DNA of 64,000 nucleotides from Silene conica (lineage: Eukaryota; Streptophyta; Magnoliopsida; Caryophyllales; Caryophyllaceae): assembly GCA_029255685.2 (NCBI GenBank), contig CM055311.2:55387048-55451047 (forward strand), written 5' to 3'. The notes under the pieces are model-generated. The model was not told the DNA's origin, made no database searches, and was given only the letters and a program-made list of their open reading frames with translations. This document shows positions 1 through 10,864 of the stretch, in pieces; within the stretch, counting starts at the first letter, position 1, and each line of letters starts with the position of its first letter. A program made the translations under genes and the position numbers.

Positions 1-1136
1 TCTCCTAATTACCTCAATTATCTTTTATCCTTTCTCTAGATTTTATTTTATCCTATGAATATTTTTCATTCTCAATATCTCGGCGTATATAATTTCAATA
101 GGGAACCTTACATAGTTGACTTTTTCTTTTTACAATTCAACCCATTTCTATCACCTTACATAGTTTTATTTTATTTTTAAAAAAAAATCTCACAACCAAT
201 TCTTATTTGTCAAATACAATCATTTAAAATATACTAATGAAATTTAAACCACCTCGAATAATTTCAAAATAAATGTTAAGATACAAAAATTTCAAAATTC
301 ACTAAATCAGATTTAATCTCTTAATTTATTCTATTTTTTTTACAAAAAATGGGATTTACGCCTTCTCGTATTTGGACACCTTTCTCCTCATTTTTGCAAC
401 AATAATGAGCACGGTATTTATCTGAATGATCTTCTTTTCTAAAAAATGGTAATTTTATGTCCGAATTTATTTTACAGAAAGAACAATTCGAGATTGCTTT
501 TGTGAAGCTACCTTCCACCTATTTCACGCCTGAACTTTGAATGACCGTTTGCTTTTAAAACGGGGGATTAACAATGAAGTGTATACCGAATTAGTTTACA
601 AAATAGCCGATAGCATGAAAATAAAATACTTGATCCACATAGCCAACAAAAAACTATTGCACGGCGCAATTCAGTCTACTTAGTGATGATTCATCTACAT
701 GGTATTATTAGCATAATACCATAATCCCAATAATACCATAATCCCAATTCAGGTTTGATGGTACTCAAGGCAAAACAAAACGATTTTGATCCAAATTATG
801 AGTAGTTAACAAATTATTTACACTAGAAATCAATGCGGAAAGAAGACCACATACAGTCATACTCTATAGGAATAGATTTTTTTGCACCATAATCGATTAA
901 ATTGCTCATTATTGATTTGCGATTGATGAAAAATTGATTTATAAATATTAGATTTATTGACAACAAAGTTCTATAGAAAAAAATTATAATACCGGGAGAA
1001 GAAATATTAGAAAGTAAAATAATATCAAGAATAGAGAAAAATAAAAGATAATTAAGGTAAATAAAAAAATCTTAATTTTTTGTAAGATAAAATAAAATCT
1101 GACAAAGAATAAAAGATAATTGAGGTAATTAGGAGA
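1..1136. mobile_element. Inverted-repeat element cut by the window edge
   Basis: The first ~53 bases are repeated as a near-perfect reverse complement at about 1084-1136, and a second, shorter inverted copy of the same motif lies at about 1029-1062. The ~1 kb between the arms is AT-rich and has no convincing coding sequence. This layout suits a non-autonomous DNA transposon or foldback element whose left end is at or beyond the window edge. No target-site duplication can be tested, so class and left boundary are unknown. Confidence 0.5.
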
Positions 1137-1210
1137 ATCTTAATTATCGAGAATGCTTAACCTATGCCAAACTAAATATTAATGTGTGCCCATAGGGCAC
1201 GCATTAGAAA

Positions 1211-1411
1211 AAACGAAGTTAGAATAAGATTTTGTAAATAATTATAATATGAATAGTGAATAATAGATAATAGACTATCTATATTTTAGGAAGATAAGTT
1301 AGAATAAAATTTTGTAAATAATTATAATATAAATAGTGAATAATAGATAATAGACTATCTATATTCTAGGAAGATAAGTTTGAATAAAATTTTGTAAATA
1401 ATTATAATAAT
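1211..1411. repeat. 80-bp tandem repeat, about 2.5 copies
   Basis: The motif starting GTTAGAATAA recurs at 1218, 1298 and (as GTTTGAATAA) 1378, a period of 80 bases, with only a few substitutions between units. The third unit is partial. It is AT-rich and non-coding. Confidence 0.8.
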
Positions 1412-2096
1412 ATTTTTAGTGGATTAAGGTTGGAAGGTGGATAAATAGGCGGGAAAAATAGCATGGTAGTGGTTTGTGTTTTATTATTTTATATAGATAT
1501 TTCAATGTTTTATTTAACATTTTTTTATTTTCTTCTATTTTGATTTATTTTGCTTTTAAGTATAAGTATTTTATTAGATGTTGATTTTGTTTTAGCAAAA
1601 GTAATATTCTTTTAATTTGGTGATTTTGTGTATATTACGGCTTGTTTTGTAAATCTTGTAGGTGATTTTGTGAAACTTGGTAATGAGCGATATCTTTCAA
1701 GTATGAAGTTTTTTTTTTGTGAGTTTTCTTAAAGTGTAAATAAGTATATGTTATATTTTGAAAACTATTAAAAGTAACTAAATCCGTTAAAATTTCCAAA
1801 AAAATTAAAACATTCCATAATTCATTAAATTTGTAATTTAATTAATAAAATAATTATGATTACTCTTAAATAATATTATAATCTAATATTTCAGATTTAT
1901 TTAAATATATAACTCTAATACAACTAGGTTATCGACTACTATGATATTAACCACCTATGTAAGTAGTAAAAAACAATAATAGCAACTTGAGTAGTGAAAG
2001 TCATACTAGCAGCAACGGGGTAGTAAAATTAACAATAATAAATGCAGGGGTAGTGAGAGAAAAAATAATGACAATGGGAGAAGTGAAAGTAATAGT
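1412..2096. other. AT-rich non-coding stretch
   Basis: I see no coding sequence, RNA gene or terminal repeat here. It contains long A/T runs and scattered short 'agtaacaata'-like direct repeats that continue past the neighbouring MITE. Confidence 0.6.
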
Positions 2097-2672
2097 TAGG
2101 AGTGTTCAGAATAAACCGAACCGCAATAACCGAACCGAAAAATCGAAAAATCGTACATTTTTTAGGCTTGATTAACCGAATCGTAATGCCAAAGCGATTC
2201 GGTGAACCGAACCGTTAAATTTATCATATACACGGTTCAGTTAAGGTTCACAATTTTAGAAAAGAGGTTAACCGAACCGAACCATTTCACCAAAAAGTAA
2301 GCAAAAAATTAAAATATTATATAAAGTGCTTTTTCGTTTAATTTTTTAAGTGTTTTCAAATTCTAAAATTGTTAAATTGATTAATATTAAATTTCACTAA
2401 TTAACTTTATCGTTGACTATAATATATAATAAAATTTTAATTAAATCAATAGAGATAAAATTCACGAAAACTAAAGAAAAAGTATATTTAGCACGTTTAT
2501 AGGTTAACCGGTTACCGAACCGGAAATAACCGTTAAAGAGGTTAACCGAGCCGTTTATAACCGTTAGGTACGGTGCGGTTTAGGTTCGTTGTTTTGCCTA
2601 AGCTACCCGAACCGTGTGCGAACTGAATTAAATATACGGTTCGGTGAGCCGAACTGCGAATGAACACCCTTA
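2097..2672. mobile_element. hAT-type MITE
   Basis: The ends are imperfect terminal inverted repeats: TAGGAGTGTTCA on the left, and TAAGGGTGTTCA when the right end is read in reverse complement. They are flanked by an 8-bp target-site duplication, GTAATAGT (2089-2096) and GTAATAAT (2673-2680), 7 of 8 identical. Eight-base duplications and TAGGG-type ends are typical of hAT elements. The 576-bp interior has no transposase but is packed near both ends with degenerate GGTTAACCGAACCG-like motifs on both strands, so it can fold extensively. It is non-autonomous. Confidence 0.7.
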
Positions 2673-2680
2673 GTAATAAT

Positions 2681-4114
2681 AGAGAGTATTAGTGACAACA
2701 CATATAACGAAAGTAACAATAGGAACAACAGAAAGAGTATAAAAAAATAATTAACAATTCAATTTTAAGAAAATGTTAGTTTTTTTAATTACATAAGTTT
2801 CATAGAACTAACGAGTTAACCATAAAAATAGCACGATTAATTATACAAACAACAGTAACCGAAAAAGTAGTGAACATAATAGTATTAACAAGGGATGTAA
2901 TGAAAGTACTAATATTAACAAGAGGAGAGGTGAACGTGTCTCATAATTTGTTGATTAATTTTACTTCGTTCTCATCATAATTTCAAGATATAAATTGTAA
3001 ATATATATATTAACCAAATTTAGCGTATCATATTTCATAAAAAATACTAATGTAATAAAAGTAACAATTTAGTATAATTTAAATGGTAAATAAAAGTAGC
3101 TCGGTAACAGTAATTACATCGGGTGTAGTGAAAGTAACAATAGTAATAACGAATGTAATAAAAGTAACTATTCAAAGAGCAAAATAAAGTATATATGAAA
3201 AATTAGCTAGCAATCGATTTAAGTAAAATATTAATAGTAGGAGTAGTGAATTTGTCTCATAATTTATTTCGTTGTAATTTTAAGATATACCTTTGTCATA
3301 AATATATTGTACATACATAAATTTTTTTGTTATAATAATATAACCTATAATAAGTGTAATTTCGTAATATAATTATGTAAACTATAAGTACAAAAAATAT
3401 ATTGTTAAATTTTTTATCAAATACATTTAACTAAATGAGCATTATATTGATTTTATGATGGGTACATTAAATATAAGTTAGAATTACATTTGAAAATTAT
3501 TATGGGTACATATTAATTTAATTCAAAATTTAGCTGTCATATACTCCGTATATAACAAAAGAGATATCAAAAGTACAACAAAATGCTTGTGTCAGAATGA
3601 CATAGCAAATGCATTTCATTCTAGAGGTCAGGGGATCAAGCCTTGTTAACTACAACCACTGACCGATTACAATAATATCCCGGGTGTCGCTCAATTTGAG
3701 TAACACCCGGTGTCGCTATATCATTGTTCTTTATCTTACCTAAATATACCAAAAACCCGATTTTATTGAACAACTTAGACTTTTAAGGCAACCGATAGCA
3801 AATTTGAAAAATACAAGACTGACATCCACAAAAAAAAAAGGTGAAACACTGGTATAACAGTCAGGCGACTGTTTTTACCAATAGGAAATTTGGCTATTAG
3901 AGCAGAACAATATTCGGCGAACAGTGATGAAGAAATGAAGAGATGAAGAGATCTATTGTTGAAGATCTTGCAAACTATGCGAACCGTGATTATAAGGTCT
4001 TGTAATATTACAACATAAACAATAAACCAGGATGAATGAGGAAAAGATAGATGCTCAGTTTTCCGTATATGTACAAACTACAAAGTAGTGGAAATTAAAT
4101 TAAATTAAATTAGA
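2681..4114. other. AT-rich intergenic stretch
   Basis: No gene is seen. Around 3679-3712 a short inverted motif (CCGGGTGT ... ACACCCGG) can form a small hairpin. The final ~150 bases are probably the 3' UTR and downstream region of the minus-strand gene that ends at 4115. Confidence 0.5.
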
Positions 4115-4453
4115 TTAAAAAGATTGTAAAACAGGGCGTTTACCAAGCCTCTTCATCTCTCTATCCATTTGACCAGTTATCATTAATCCAAACATCTTAA
4201 AATCACAAAACAATGACCAAAATGGATGCCCAAATGTTGCAGGTACATTCCTTTCTACAAAGATATGGCTATACCATGCTAATCCGTATCCAATCAATGG
4301 TACCATTATAATCAGCTTCCAGTTGAACAACAATGAATAAATTAACGTCACCACTGCGCTAACTGTGCCGGCTACGTGCCATCGTCTTGTCGATGCTTTC
4401 GAGTGTTGGCTCATGTAAAACGCCCAGAATTCATCTAAGTTTCTGAAATTCAT
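4115..4453 (-). CDS. DUF962 / Mpo1-like small membrane protein
   Basis: This is a single-exon gene for 112 residues. The protein has the DUF962 (YGL010w/Mpo1-like) layout: an N-terminal LDEFWAFYMSQHSK motif, two hydrophobic spans at about residues 30-65, then the conserved WYSHIFVERNVPATFGHPFW segment and a C-terminal TGQMDREMKRLGKRP tail. Yeast Mpo1 is an ER Fe(II)-dependent dioxygenase that alpha-oxidises 2-hydroxy fatty acids in phytosphingosine breakdown; the plant substrate is inferred only from that family. The His residues in HSK, WYSHIF and FGHP are candidate metal ligands. The reading frame continues 40 codons upstream to another ATG, but that segment is unlike the family, and the start at 4453 gives the length of small plant homologues. 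No intron is needed. A hairpin lies about 480 bp upstream. Confidence 0.88.
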   Translation of the reverse strand: MNFRNLDEFWAFYMSQHSKASTRRWHVAGTVSAVVTLIYSLLFNWKLIIMVPLIGYGLAWYSHIFVERNVPATFGHPFWSLFCDFKMFGLMITGQMDREMKRLGKRPVLQSF

Positions 4454-4932
4454 TGCTACAAATTTCACCCGATAAACCCCAAAACCTGTTTTGATGATGG
4501 ATTTAAGGGATCTTTGAATTTCGATAAACTGCAAATATTTATGAGTTTGACAACGAATCAGATTCCCACACAAAACCTTGGAAAGTTTTGGGAGCGTGAG
4601 GATGATTTATGTCCTAGAAGAATTTAGAAACAAGATTTGGGAGGGTTTACTGAAGGTTGACTAACACCACTATTGTTTACTCGAAGAAAAACTTGGCGTA
4701 GAGATAAAGATTAAGATGGAATAATGGGAGGATAGAGTGATAGAGTAATGAGAGGATACAATCATTAGAATGGTTGGAAGTTGAAACGTTGCCTTCTTGT
4801 TTAGTTGGAGAATAGGAAAATATCTCTGATAGGTCCAAGTTTTTGTCAAAATTGTGTTACCGAACTATTTAATAAAAGGAATAATTAATAGGAATAATTC
4901 AATTTACGCAAAATCTCAAAGAAGACGGGACA

Positions 4933-4958
4933 TATCCGTCACTTCGGAGTGACGGATA
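4933..4958. repeat. Perfect 11-bp hairpin
   Basis: TATCCGTCACT is followed by the loop TCGG and then AGTGACGGATA, giving a perfect 11-bp stem. Nearby GACGGG and CCCGTC motifs (about 4923 and 5072) suggest it sits inside a small degenerate foldback MITE of about 170 bp. It lies upstream of the DUF962 gene. A regulatory role is not shown. Confidence 0.55.
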
Positions 4959-5373
4959 CCATTTTGTTTCACAAAATGCCCATTTAGAGGAGAGAGGGAA
5001 GCACATGAGGGTAGCCCCATCTTGTCCCCCCTATTCATTTTGTTTGTGTCATCATCCGTCTCTCCACCCGACCCGTCACAAGCAAGACCAAATGTTCAAT
5101 TTATAGGGTGTGTTTCATTATTAATCCCTATTATATCTAATACCACAATAAAATCAACTAATTGAGAGAATATTAAAGACTAAATTTGATCATTTTATTT
5201 TGACTTGTTTTAACCGATTAAATTGTCGTTGGACTCATATGTTTCTTATTTATCACTATCTTCTTCTTCATTTCGTCTTCCTTCATTATTCAGTTCACCT
5301 TTTTCTTCTTTTTTCTCCATTAATTTATGCTTCTTCCTTTATTTTAACCACAAAAAGTTGCTGAAATTCCTCA

Positions 5374-5895
5374 ATGAAATATACACCTACATATCAATCG
5401 TCCTCTAATTCATGGTCTGCAAATAGCTCGATGGACGTAAGATGCAATCACAATTTAAACGCAGTGATGAGGATTGCAAAGAAGGGGGTAAGTGAAGGGA
5501 TAAAGTTTTATGGGTCTCCCTTACGGCCAGTAAGTGATTTAATTTGTAGTATTTTTACTATTTCAACTATAATCGTAATCTGATTTTGGTATACAAAATT
5601 GAATTGAGCAATAAGAAAACTAATTTTGTTCCCTGTAATTCTGTAGGAAAATAATTGTGAGTTTTTTTCATTGATGAATGATGGGTCATGTAATGGTAGC
5701 AATTTTCAGAAGATTTGATTGATAATAGCAATTTTCAGAAGAATTTGATTGATAATAGCAATTTTCAGAAGAATTTGATTGAAGATGAATTGAAGAAAAT
5801 GGAGTTGAAGAAGGGGAAGTTGAAGAATAAGGTTTTGCAATTGAAACTTAAGTTAAAAAACACATTATGGGGGAAAAAGTTGCATTGTTAGGATT
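5374..5895 (+). pseudogene. GRF-type zinc finger protein, decayed
   Basis: Exon 1 (5374-5529) encodes a segment resembling plant GRF-type zinc finger proteins: a cysteine pair region (RCNHNL), then KKGVSEGIKFYGSP. A good GTAAGT donor follows, and after an acceptor at 5646 a second exon reads ENNCEFFSLMND, the end of the GRF motif. Several expected zinc ligands are replaced (His for the second Cys, Ser for the Cys after FYG). Exon 2 then meets a stop in the first unit of a 30-bp tandem repeat (about 5692-5781, three units) because that unit is one base short. Beyond the break another frame encodes a Lys/Leu/Glu-rich coiled coil, as expected for this family. Ligand loss plus frameshift argue for a pseudogene. 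Family assignment is moderate. Confidence 0.5.
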
Positions 5896-6000
5896 AGTTT
5901 TCTCTTGGATTTTTTTTTTGCAATCTGTTGGATGATGAAGGGATAGTATCAATTCCTAGTCTCAAACACATTATGTTTACTGAACCATTTTGATGTGTAT

Positions 6001-6829
6001 TGATGCGTGCATCTTATATACACTTTTCAGCACCTTTTAGCACGCATCTTTACACTTTACGAGTTATTTGGGTCCCTTTTTTCCCCGAATAGACTACTTT
6101 GTGTTTTTCTTACTATTTTGTACCCGAAAGTGGTGGAAACCAAGGAAGAGTTGTCCCACGTAATCTCATTTAGAAGATGGGACCCCGAACGAAGCTCACA
6201 AGTCTTGAAAAGCGTGAATTATCTAAGCGGAAGGGCATTTTGAAGGAGAACGTAGGCTGAAGTGAAGAGGAAGCTCGATCGAAGAAGTGCCCGATGAGGA
6301 AATACTCGATCGAGTAAACAAGATACTCAATCGAGTGAACACAGTGCTCGATCAAAGAAGAAATGATCGATCGAGATGATGAATTGCTTGATCGAAGGAT
6401 GCTGATTTTGGAGTTCTCGATCGAGGGAACTACCTCCTCGATCGAAGGGAACTCTTGGAGAACTTTAGTCGATCAAGTGAATTAGATACTCGATCAAAGG
6501 AAATCACACTGATGGGCCTCAGTTGCACGCATGGATTAGGTTGTATTTGTTTTATGTTAACTTAAGTTGTCTTATAAAAGGGATTAGGTTAATCACTAAG
6601 CCTGAATTGACTCTACACTTTTCACTTATCATAGCATTAATCACTAAGCCTGAATTGACTCTACACTTTTCACTTATCATAGCATTAAGTAGTAAACACT
6701 TTTCATACTTTTAGATCAGAATTCTCAACTATTTTCTTCCTCATTTCCTCTTGCCTTTAACTTGGATTGAATTGTAATCTTTCTTCTCCCTTTTATTCTT
6801 TTGCTTATTAATTCATTCTTGTTTCTTTT
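6001..6829 (+). mobile_element. Truncated LTR (Athila/Tat-like), plus strand
   Basis: The start TGATGCGTGCATC, followed by a GCACGCATCTTT and CCGAATAGACTACTTTGTG block, matches the opening of the 58740-58866 fragment and resembles the minus-strand LTR at 6830-8608. Between about 6270 and 6500 lie roughly ten CTCGATCGAG-like palindromes at 20-30 bp spacing. A 48-bp unit is tandemly duplicated at 6589-6684. The LTR has no recognisable end: it stops exactly where the oppositely oriented LTR begins at 6830, which suggests that element inserted into it. Confidence 0.6.
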
Positions 6830-8608
6830 TGATGTATGTCGTTGCAGACACCAAAAATAAACCTAATGAACTACTAACATCAGCTAGCAGTAAATAGGGT
6901 CGATTCCTCAGGGAGGCGAACCGTCAACTATCAGTCTCTATCTATTGGTCACAATTGGGGGTTTTGAAAATGGTAAACTAAACTACGAGATGTGAGATAT
7001 GAAGAAGAATAAGAAAAACATAACAATCACGAAATGATAATGAATTAAATCAAGAGTAAAGAGAATATGCTTGGAACTCGGGTCATTGTGTCATATGCAT
7101 TATTGGTATAATTGGGATTGGTCAGTTTATTGGTAGGAAAGGCTAGGTCATTACAGTCACGTCTCAAACCCGACTATAACTTCCGGTCTTAAGTCGCCCT
7201 AAAGTCGTTTTTGCTTAACTTCCGCTCTCACAAAAACTAATTAAAATAATTAAGCAAGTCTTACCCTTCCAACCTTCCGGTCTAGGTCGGGATTTAACTA
7301 AACATAAGGTTCCATGCGTGCACTCACTAAACCAAACATGAATTATATTGCCTAATGATAACTCCTACCATAAGCTTCCCCATCCCGACTACCACCTATC
7401 ATGCATATAACACAAATTCTCTCATCCCGGCATATTAAATGATTTAGCTACTCATGACGATATTAGTAATGATTATGACTACTAAACTTATACTAGCATG
7501 TGACATGGTGATAAGGGAATAAAATCAGAATAAAAAAATCAGTGAGCAAGAGGGCACAAATTTTGAGGCTTGTGAACGGAAACATAGGCGCGGAACCAAG
7601 CATACAAAACCGAAGCAAATATGGATTCTAAACAGAAATATTATACGACGAAACTAAACTAACATCAGAGATGATAAGGGAGAGGGAAAACAGAAGCAAT
7701 ATACGATGAACAGGGACGAGAAACAGACGGGTATCAGGCGATGGAACGGAGTGTGAAAAATATAGTACTAAGCATACAAAACGAAGCAGACGAAAACGTA
7801 AATAACAAAACAGGAGATATGGATTACAATATTAGTAAAAACAGTAGAAAAGAAATGAGAAAGGAGAATTACGATTAAGAATCCGGCTTAGAACGAAAGT
7901 ACACAATCCTTGAGTAATAAGAAGACAAACTAAAATTATTGTATAGAGAAAATGTGACGGCTGAAGAAGAGTCTGAGAAAATAAAAATGAGTAAAGAAAA
8001 ACTTAGATGATGTCCAGATAACCTAATGAACTCATAAGGAGTTCTTAAATAGAGATGAAAAACGAAAACTGCTGTAAATGTTCTGAGAAAACGAAGAGCC
8101 AGCGACAATTCTCTCGATCGAGAGAAAATGCTTCTCGATCGAGAGAAACTTCATAAAAACTGGTCGATCGAGGAAGCTATTGTTCTCGATCGACTTCCTC
8201 TCTCTCAAAAACCTCTCGATCCATCATCAGAGCTATCGATCGAGCACTTGGAACTTTGATTCTTCTCGATCGAGCACAGGACAGCTCGATCGAAGTCTTT
8301 TCTTCCTCGACAGGGTCCTCGATAGGTGATAAATGGTCGATTGCCTTGACTTTCTCCTTGAATGGTTGATTATACTCCTCACACATCTCTATGAAAGCAC
8401 AACCAGCCTCGTTTCTTCCATCATCTACCAAAAAAAACACTTGAGGCAGAAAAAGCTCGGTTTCTGCTACAATTCGGTTTATATCTACAAAACAGCAATA
8501 CAAACACAAAGTAGCATATACAGGGTATAAAGTGATAATAAATCACCTATTTGCATGGAAATGTATGCCAAAATAGGACTAAAAAGTCTATAACAAATGC
8601 ACACATCA
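6830..8608 (-). mobile_element. 3' LTR of an Athila-like retrotransposon
   Basis: On the minus strand this 1779-bp LTR starts TGATGTGTG at 8608 and ends CATACATCA at 6830, so the ends are inverted repeats of the TG...CA type. It is preceded at 8609-8640 by a polypurine tract (GGTTTGGGGAAGTT) and the 'TTGCTTGAGGACAAGCAAAG' block that plant Athila/Tat elements commonly carry next to the 3' LTR. CTCGATCGAG-like palindromes cluster at about 8110-8320. The segment TCCCTGAGGAATCGACCC near the far end is also typical of such LTRs. Open frames inside it are not conserved genes. The matching 5' LTR is not in the window. Confidence 0.65.
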
Positions 8609-10252
8609 AACTTCCCCAAACCGAACCTTTGCTTGTCCTCAAGCAAACTAAATGCAAACTAAAACAAACTAAGGACCTAATGGATGGAGTAAGACTCAAA
8701 GCTACTAAATAGTCAATGCCAAATGCTTAATATGCACAAAATCTACTAATGCCAAGATCAGAAATGAACGAACGAATTTATACACATCCTGGAAAACAGG
8801 TTAGACTTCCGACCTTGCTAGACTCATATAGTTTCGGACTCTCCCGGAATCTCTGTTCTCTCAACAAGCAAATGGTAGATTATATGTGTAGAAGAGAAAA
8901 AGAAAGTATAGACTCTCGCCGAAACTATGACCAACAAATCATGCATGCTAGACTAGTATGAGTAATGATTTCAAGCACCGTACACACGCACAACCACCGT
9001 CATTACACGCCGAACTATTGCAAATTTGGGAATGTGAGGCTAAGTGGGACAGAAGAGGCAAAAACAAGTATGGATATGAGAGGTTAAAGCCAAGCTAGAA
9101 CCCACAAACTAAGTGAACACGCATCCCAATCTTCCTACTAAAACAATAAGCACATTGCCTTTTTGAATAGGCAAACACATCACAACCCAAATTATTTTCC
9201 AACCGACAACCGATTATTTGATTTTTTTATTTTATCATTTTTTTCTTTTTTCTGAATTCCTTTTTTTTTTAATTTTCTTTTTAATTTTCTGATAATTTTT
9301 TTCTTCTGTTGTCCAGTGGTGGCTGATTTTTTTCTTCGGATTTTTTTTCTTTTTATTACCAGAAAACCCTCGATCGAGCTTCAGAAGCCCTCGATCAAGT
9401 AAAACTCAGCAAACACCCTCCTATTTTCCCTTGCACGCACTCCAAAACATTGAAAACATGCCAAAACTGATACAACATGAAAGATTCCTTCACTACTTCC
9501 TAGCTCAGATAATGATAGGCAAAATATAAGATGTAGTTAAGGGACAAAAGGCAGTTTTTGGCTAAAAGTGGAGCTAAATGGGAAAACGAGAAAAGCGGTG
9601 ATGCAATAGTTCTCCAAACGTGTAATACCGACCTCTAACCGATGCGTGTAGGCAATAAGAAACCAAAACTCATACACATGCAAAACATGAAATACAGGGA
9701 GTACTACTCACAATCCTAATGTAACCGGTCATAGATGTCACCAGTTTTAAGGCTCTAAACTCAGAATGTGTAGTAGGTTGCCAAAACTACGAGTCAAGTC
9801 TAATGATCTAACATAAAATCCACGACAAAATTCGAGATAACGCTCAAAACTCGCAAGGCAATGATTGAAAATGGCATAGCATGACATATAACTGACTATA
9901 AAAAGCTTTATCATCATCGAAATACTCCAATCCGACTCAACTAAATGCAAAAGTAAACGTCATAGTTTTGAATTTTTTTGAATTTTTTTTTTTTTGAAAT
10001 TTACATGAAAACAATAAACGTGAATGCAAAATTAGATGCAAATGCAAACGCAAAAGGATGCATACCCTCCCCAAACCAAAACAGACAATGCCCTCGTTGT
10101 CTGCACAACATAGAAAAAACCAGCAAACAATGGGAAAGGGGTAAACAACCTAATACATGCTCCTAAACAGAAAATAAACCTAAAAAGATGGAAGAAAAAG
10201 AGTGGTACTCACAAAATCGGCTTCCCCAAACCAACACCAAACTAGGGGAGCC
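8609..10252 (-). mobile_element. 3' internal region of the Athila-like element
   Basis: This is the untranslated stretch between the ORF1 remnant and the 3' LTR. It opens with the polypurine tract and is otherwise low in coding potential. It holds T-rich low-complexity DNA at about 9200-9360 and two CTCGATCGAG/AAG motifs at about 9370-9400. No pol domains are seen, so gag-pol is missing from this copy. Confidence 0.5.
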
Positions 10253-10864
10253 CTAATCATCACCACCGGGTGCCTCCTCCTCTCGATATGTGGGATCCTG
10301 CTCCTCCTCTCTAGTAGCACGCCTCGCTGCTGCCTCGGCACGTAGTTGAACCTCTCTCGTTACCAGTGTCTCTTCTCTCTCCTCATCAGATGAAGAAGAG
10401 GCAGGGTACCCACCCTCTGGGTATCGGTAGAAAGAGGGATTAACCCAGCCCACTAAAAGGGGCCGTGCTGTGCGGATGTAGTCCTCATAAATAGGGAACA
10501 AGGCTAAAGCCTGGTCCCGACGCATCTCGGTGAGGTACCTGCAAATGCCATCAAGCACAGAATCACGACGCCCTTGGTCTAAGACCGTAGGCGCCTCAAA
10601 GGCAGGAGGTAAAACAAAATTGGGAGGATAAACCATCCAGAAGGAGCAGGAGTAGGGGTAGGGGTAGGTATAAGTGTGTGAGTGGTATTGGTGGTGGTGG
10701 TAGGAGTGGGAGTGAGAGTGAGTGATGGTGTAGGCATGAAGGTGGACGCAGGCGTGGACGTGGGCGTGGACGTGGGTCCAGCCTGAGTCTGAGTCTGGGT
10801 GGGAGATTGGGAAGACTGCCCAATCTCACGCTTCTCTTCTTGCTAGAAGAAGAGGGGGGTGCTT
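10253..10864 (-). pseudogene. Athila-like ORF1, 3' part
   Basis: The minus-strand frame from 10636 to 10253 encodes 127 residues beginning MVYPPNFVLPPAFEAP and ending in an acidic, Ser/Glu/Arg-rich tail. Upstream, 10640-10864 encodes a Pro/Thr-rich linker in a different frame, so a frameshift separates them. The segment is interrupted at 10864 by the LARD, and its missing upstream half is at 19217-19829. It is a transposon protein of unknown function; the family name comes from the upstream half and the LTR context. Confidence 0.45.

Noticed and set aside
4454..4573. Longer DUF962 protein using an upstream ATG at 4573
   Set aside because: The extra 40 residues are unlike the family, and the downstream ATG gives the usual length and N-terminus.
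7875..8509. Minus-strand frames of 77 and 110 codons
   Set aside because: They lie inside the Athila-like LTR, cross the CTCGATCGAG array and show no protein family features.
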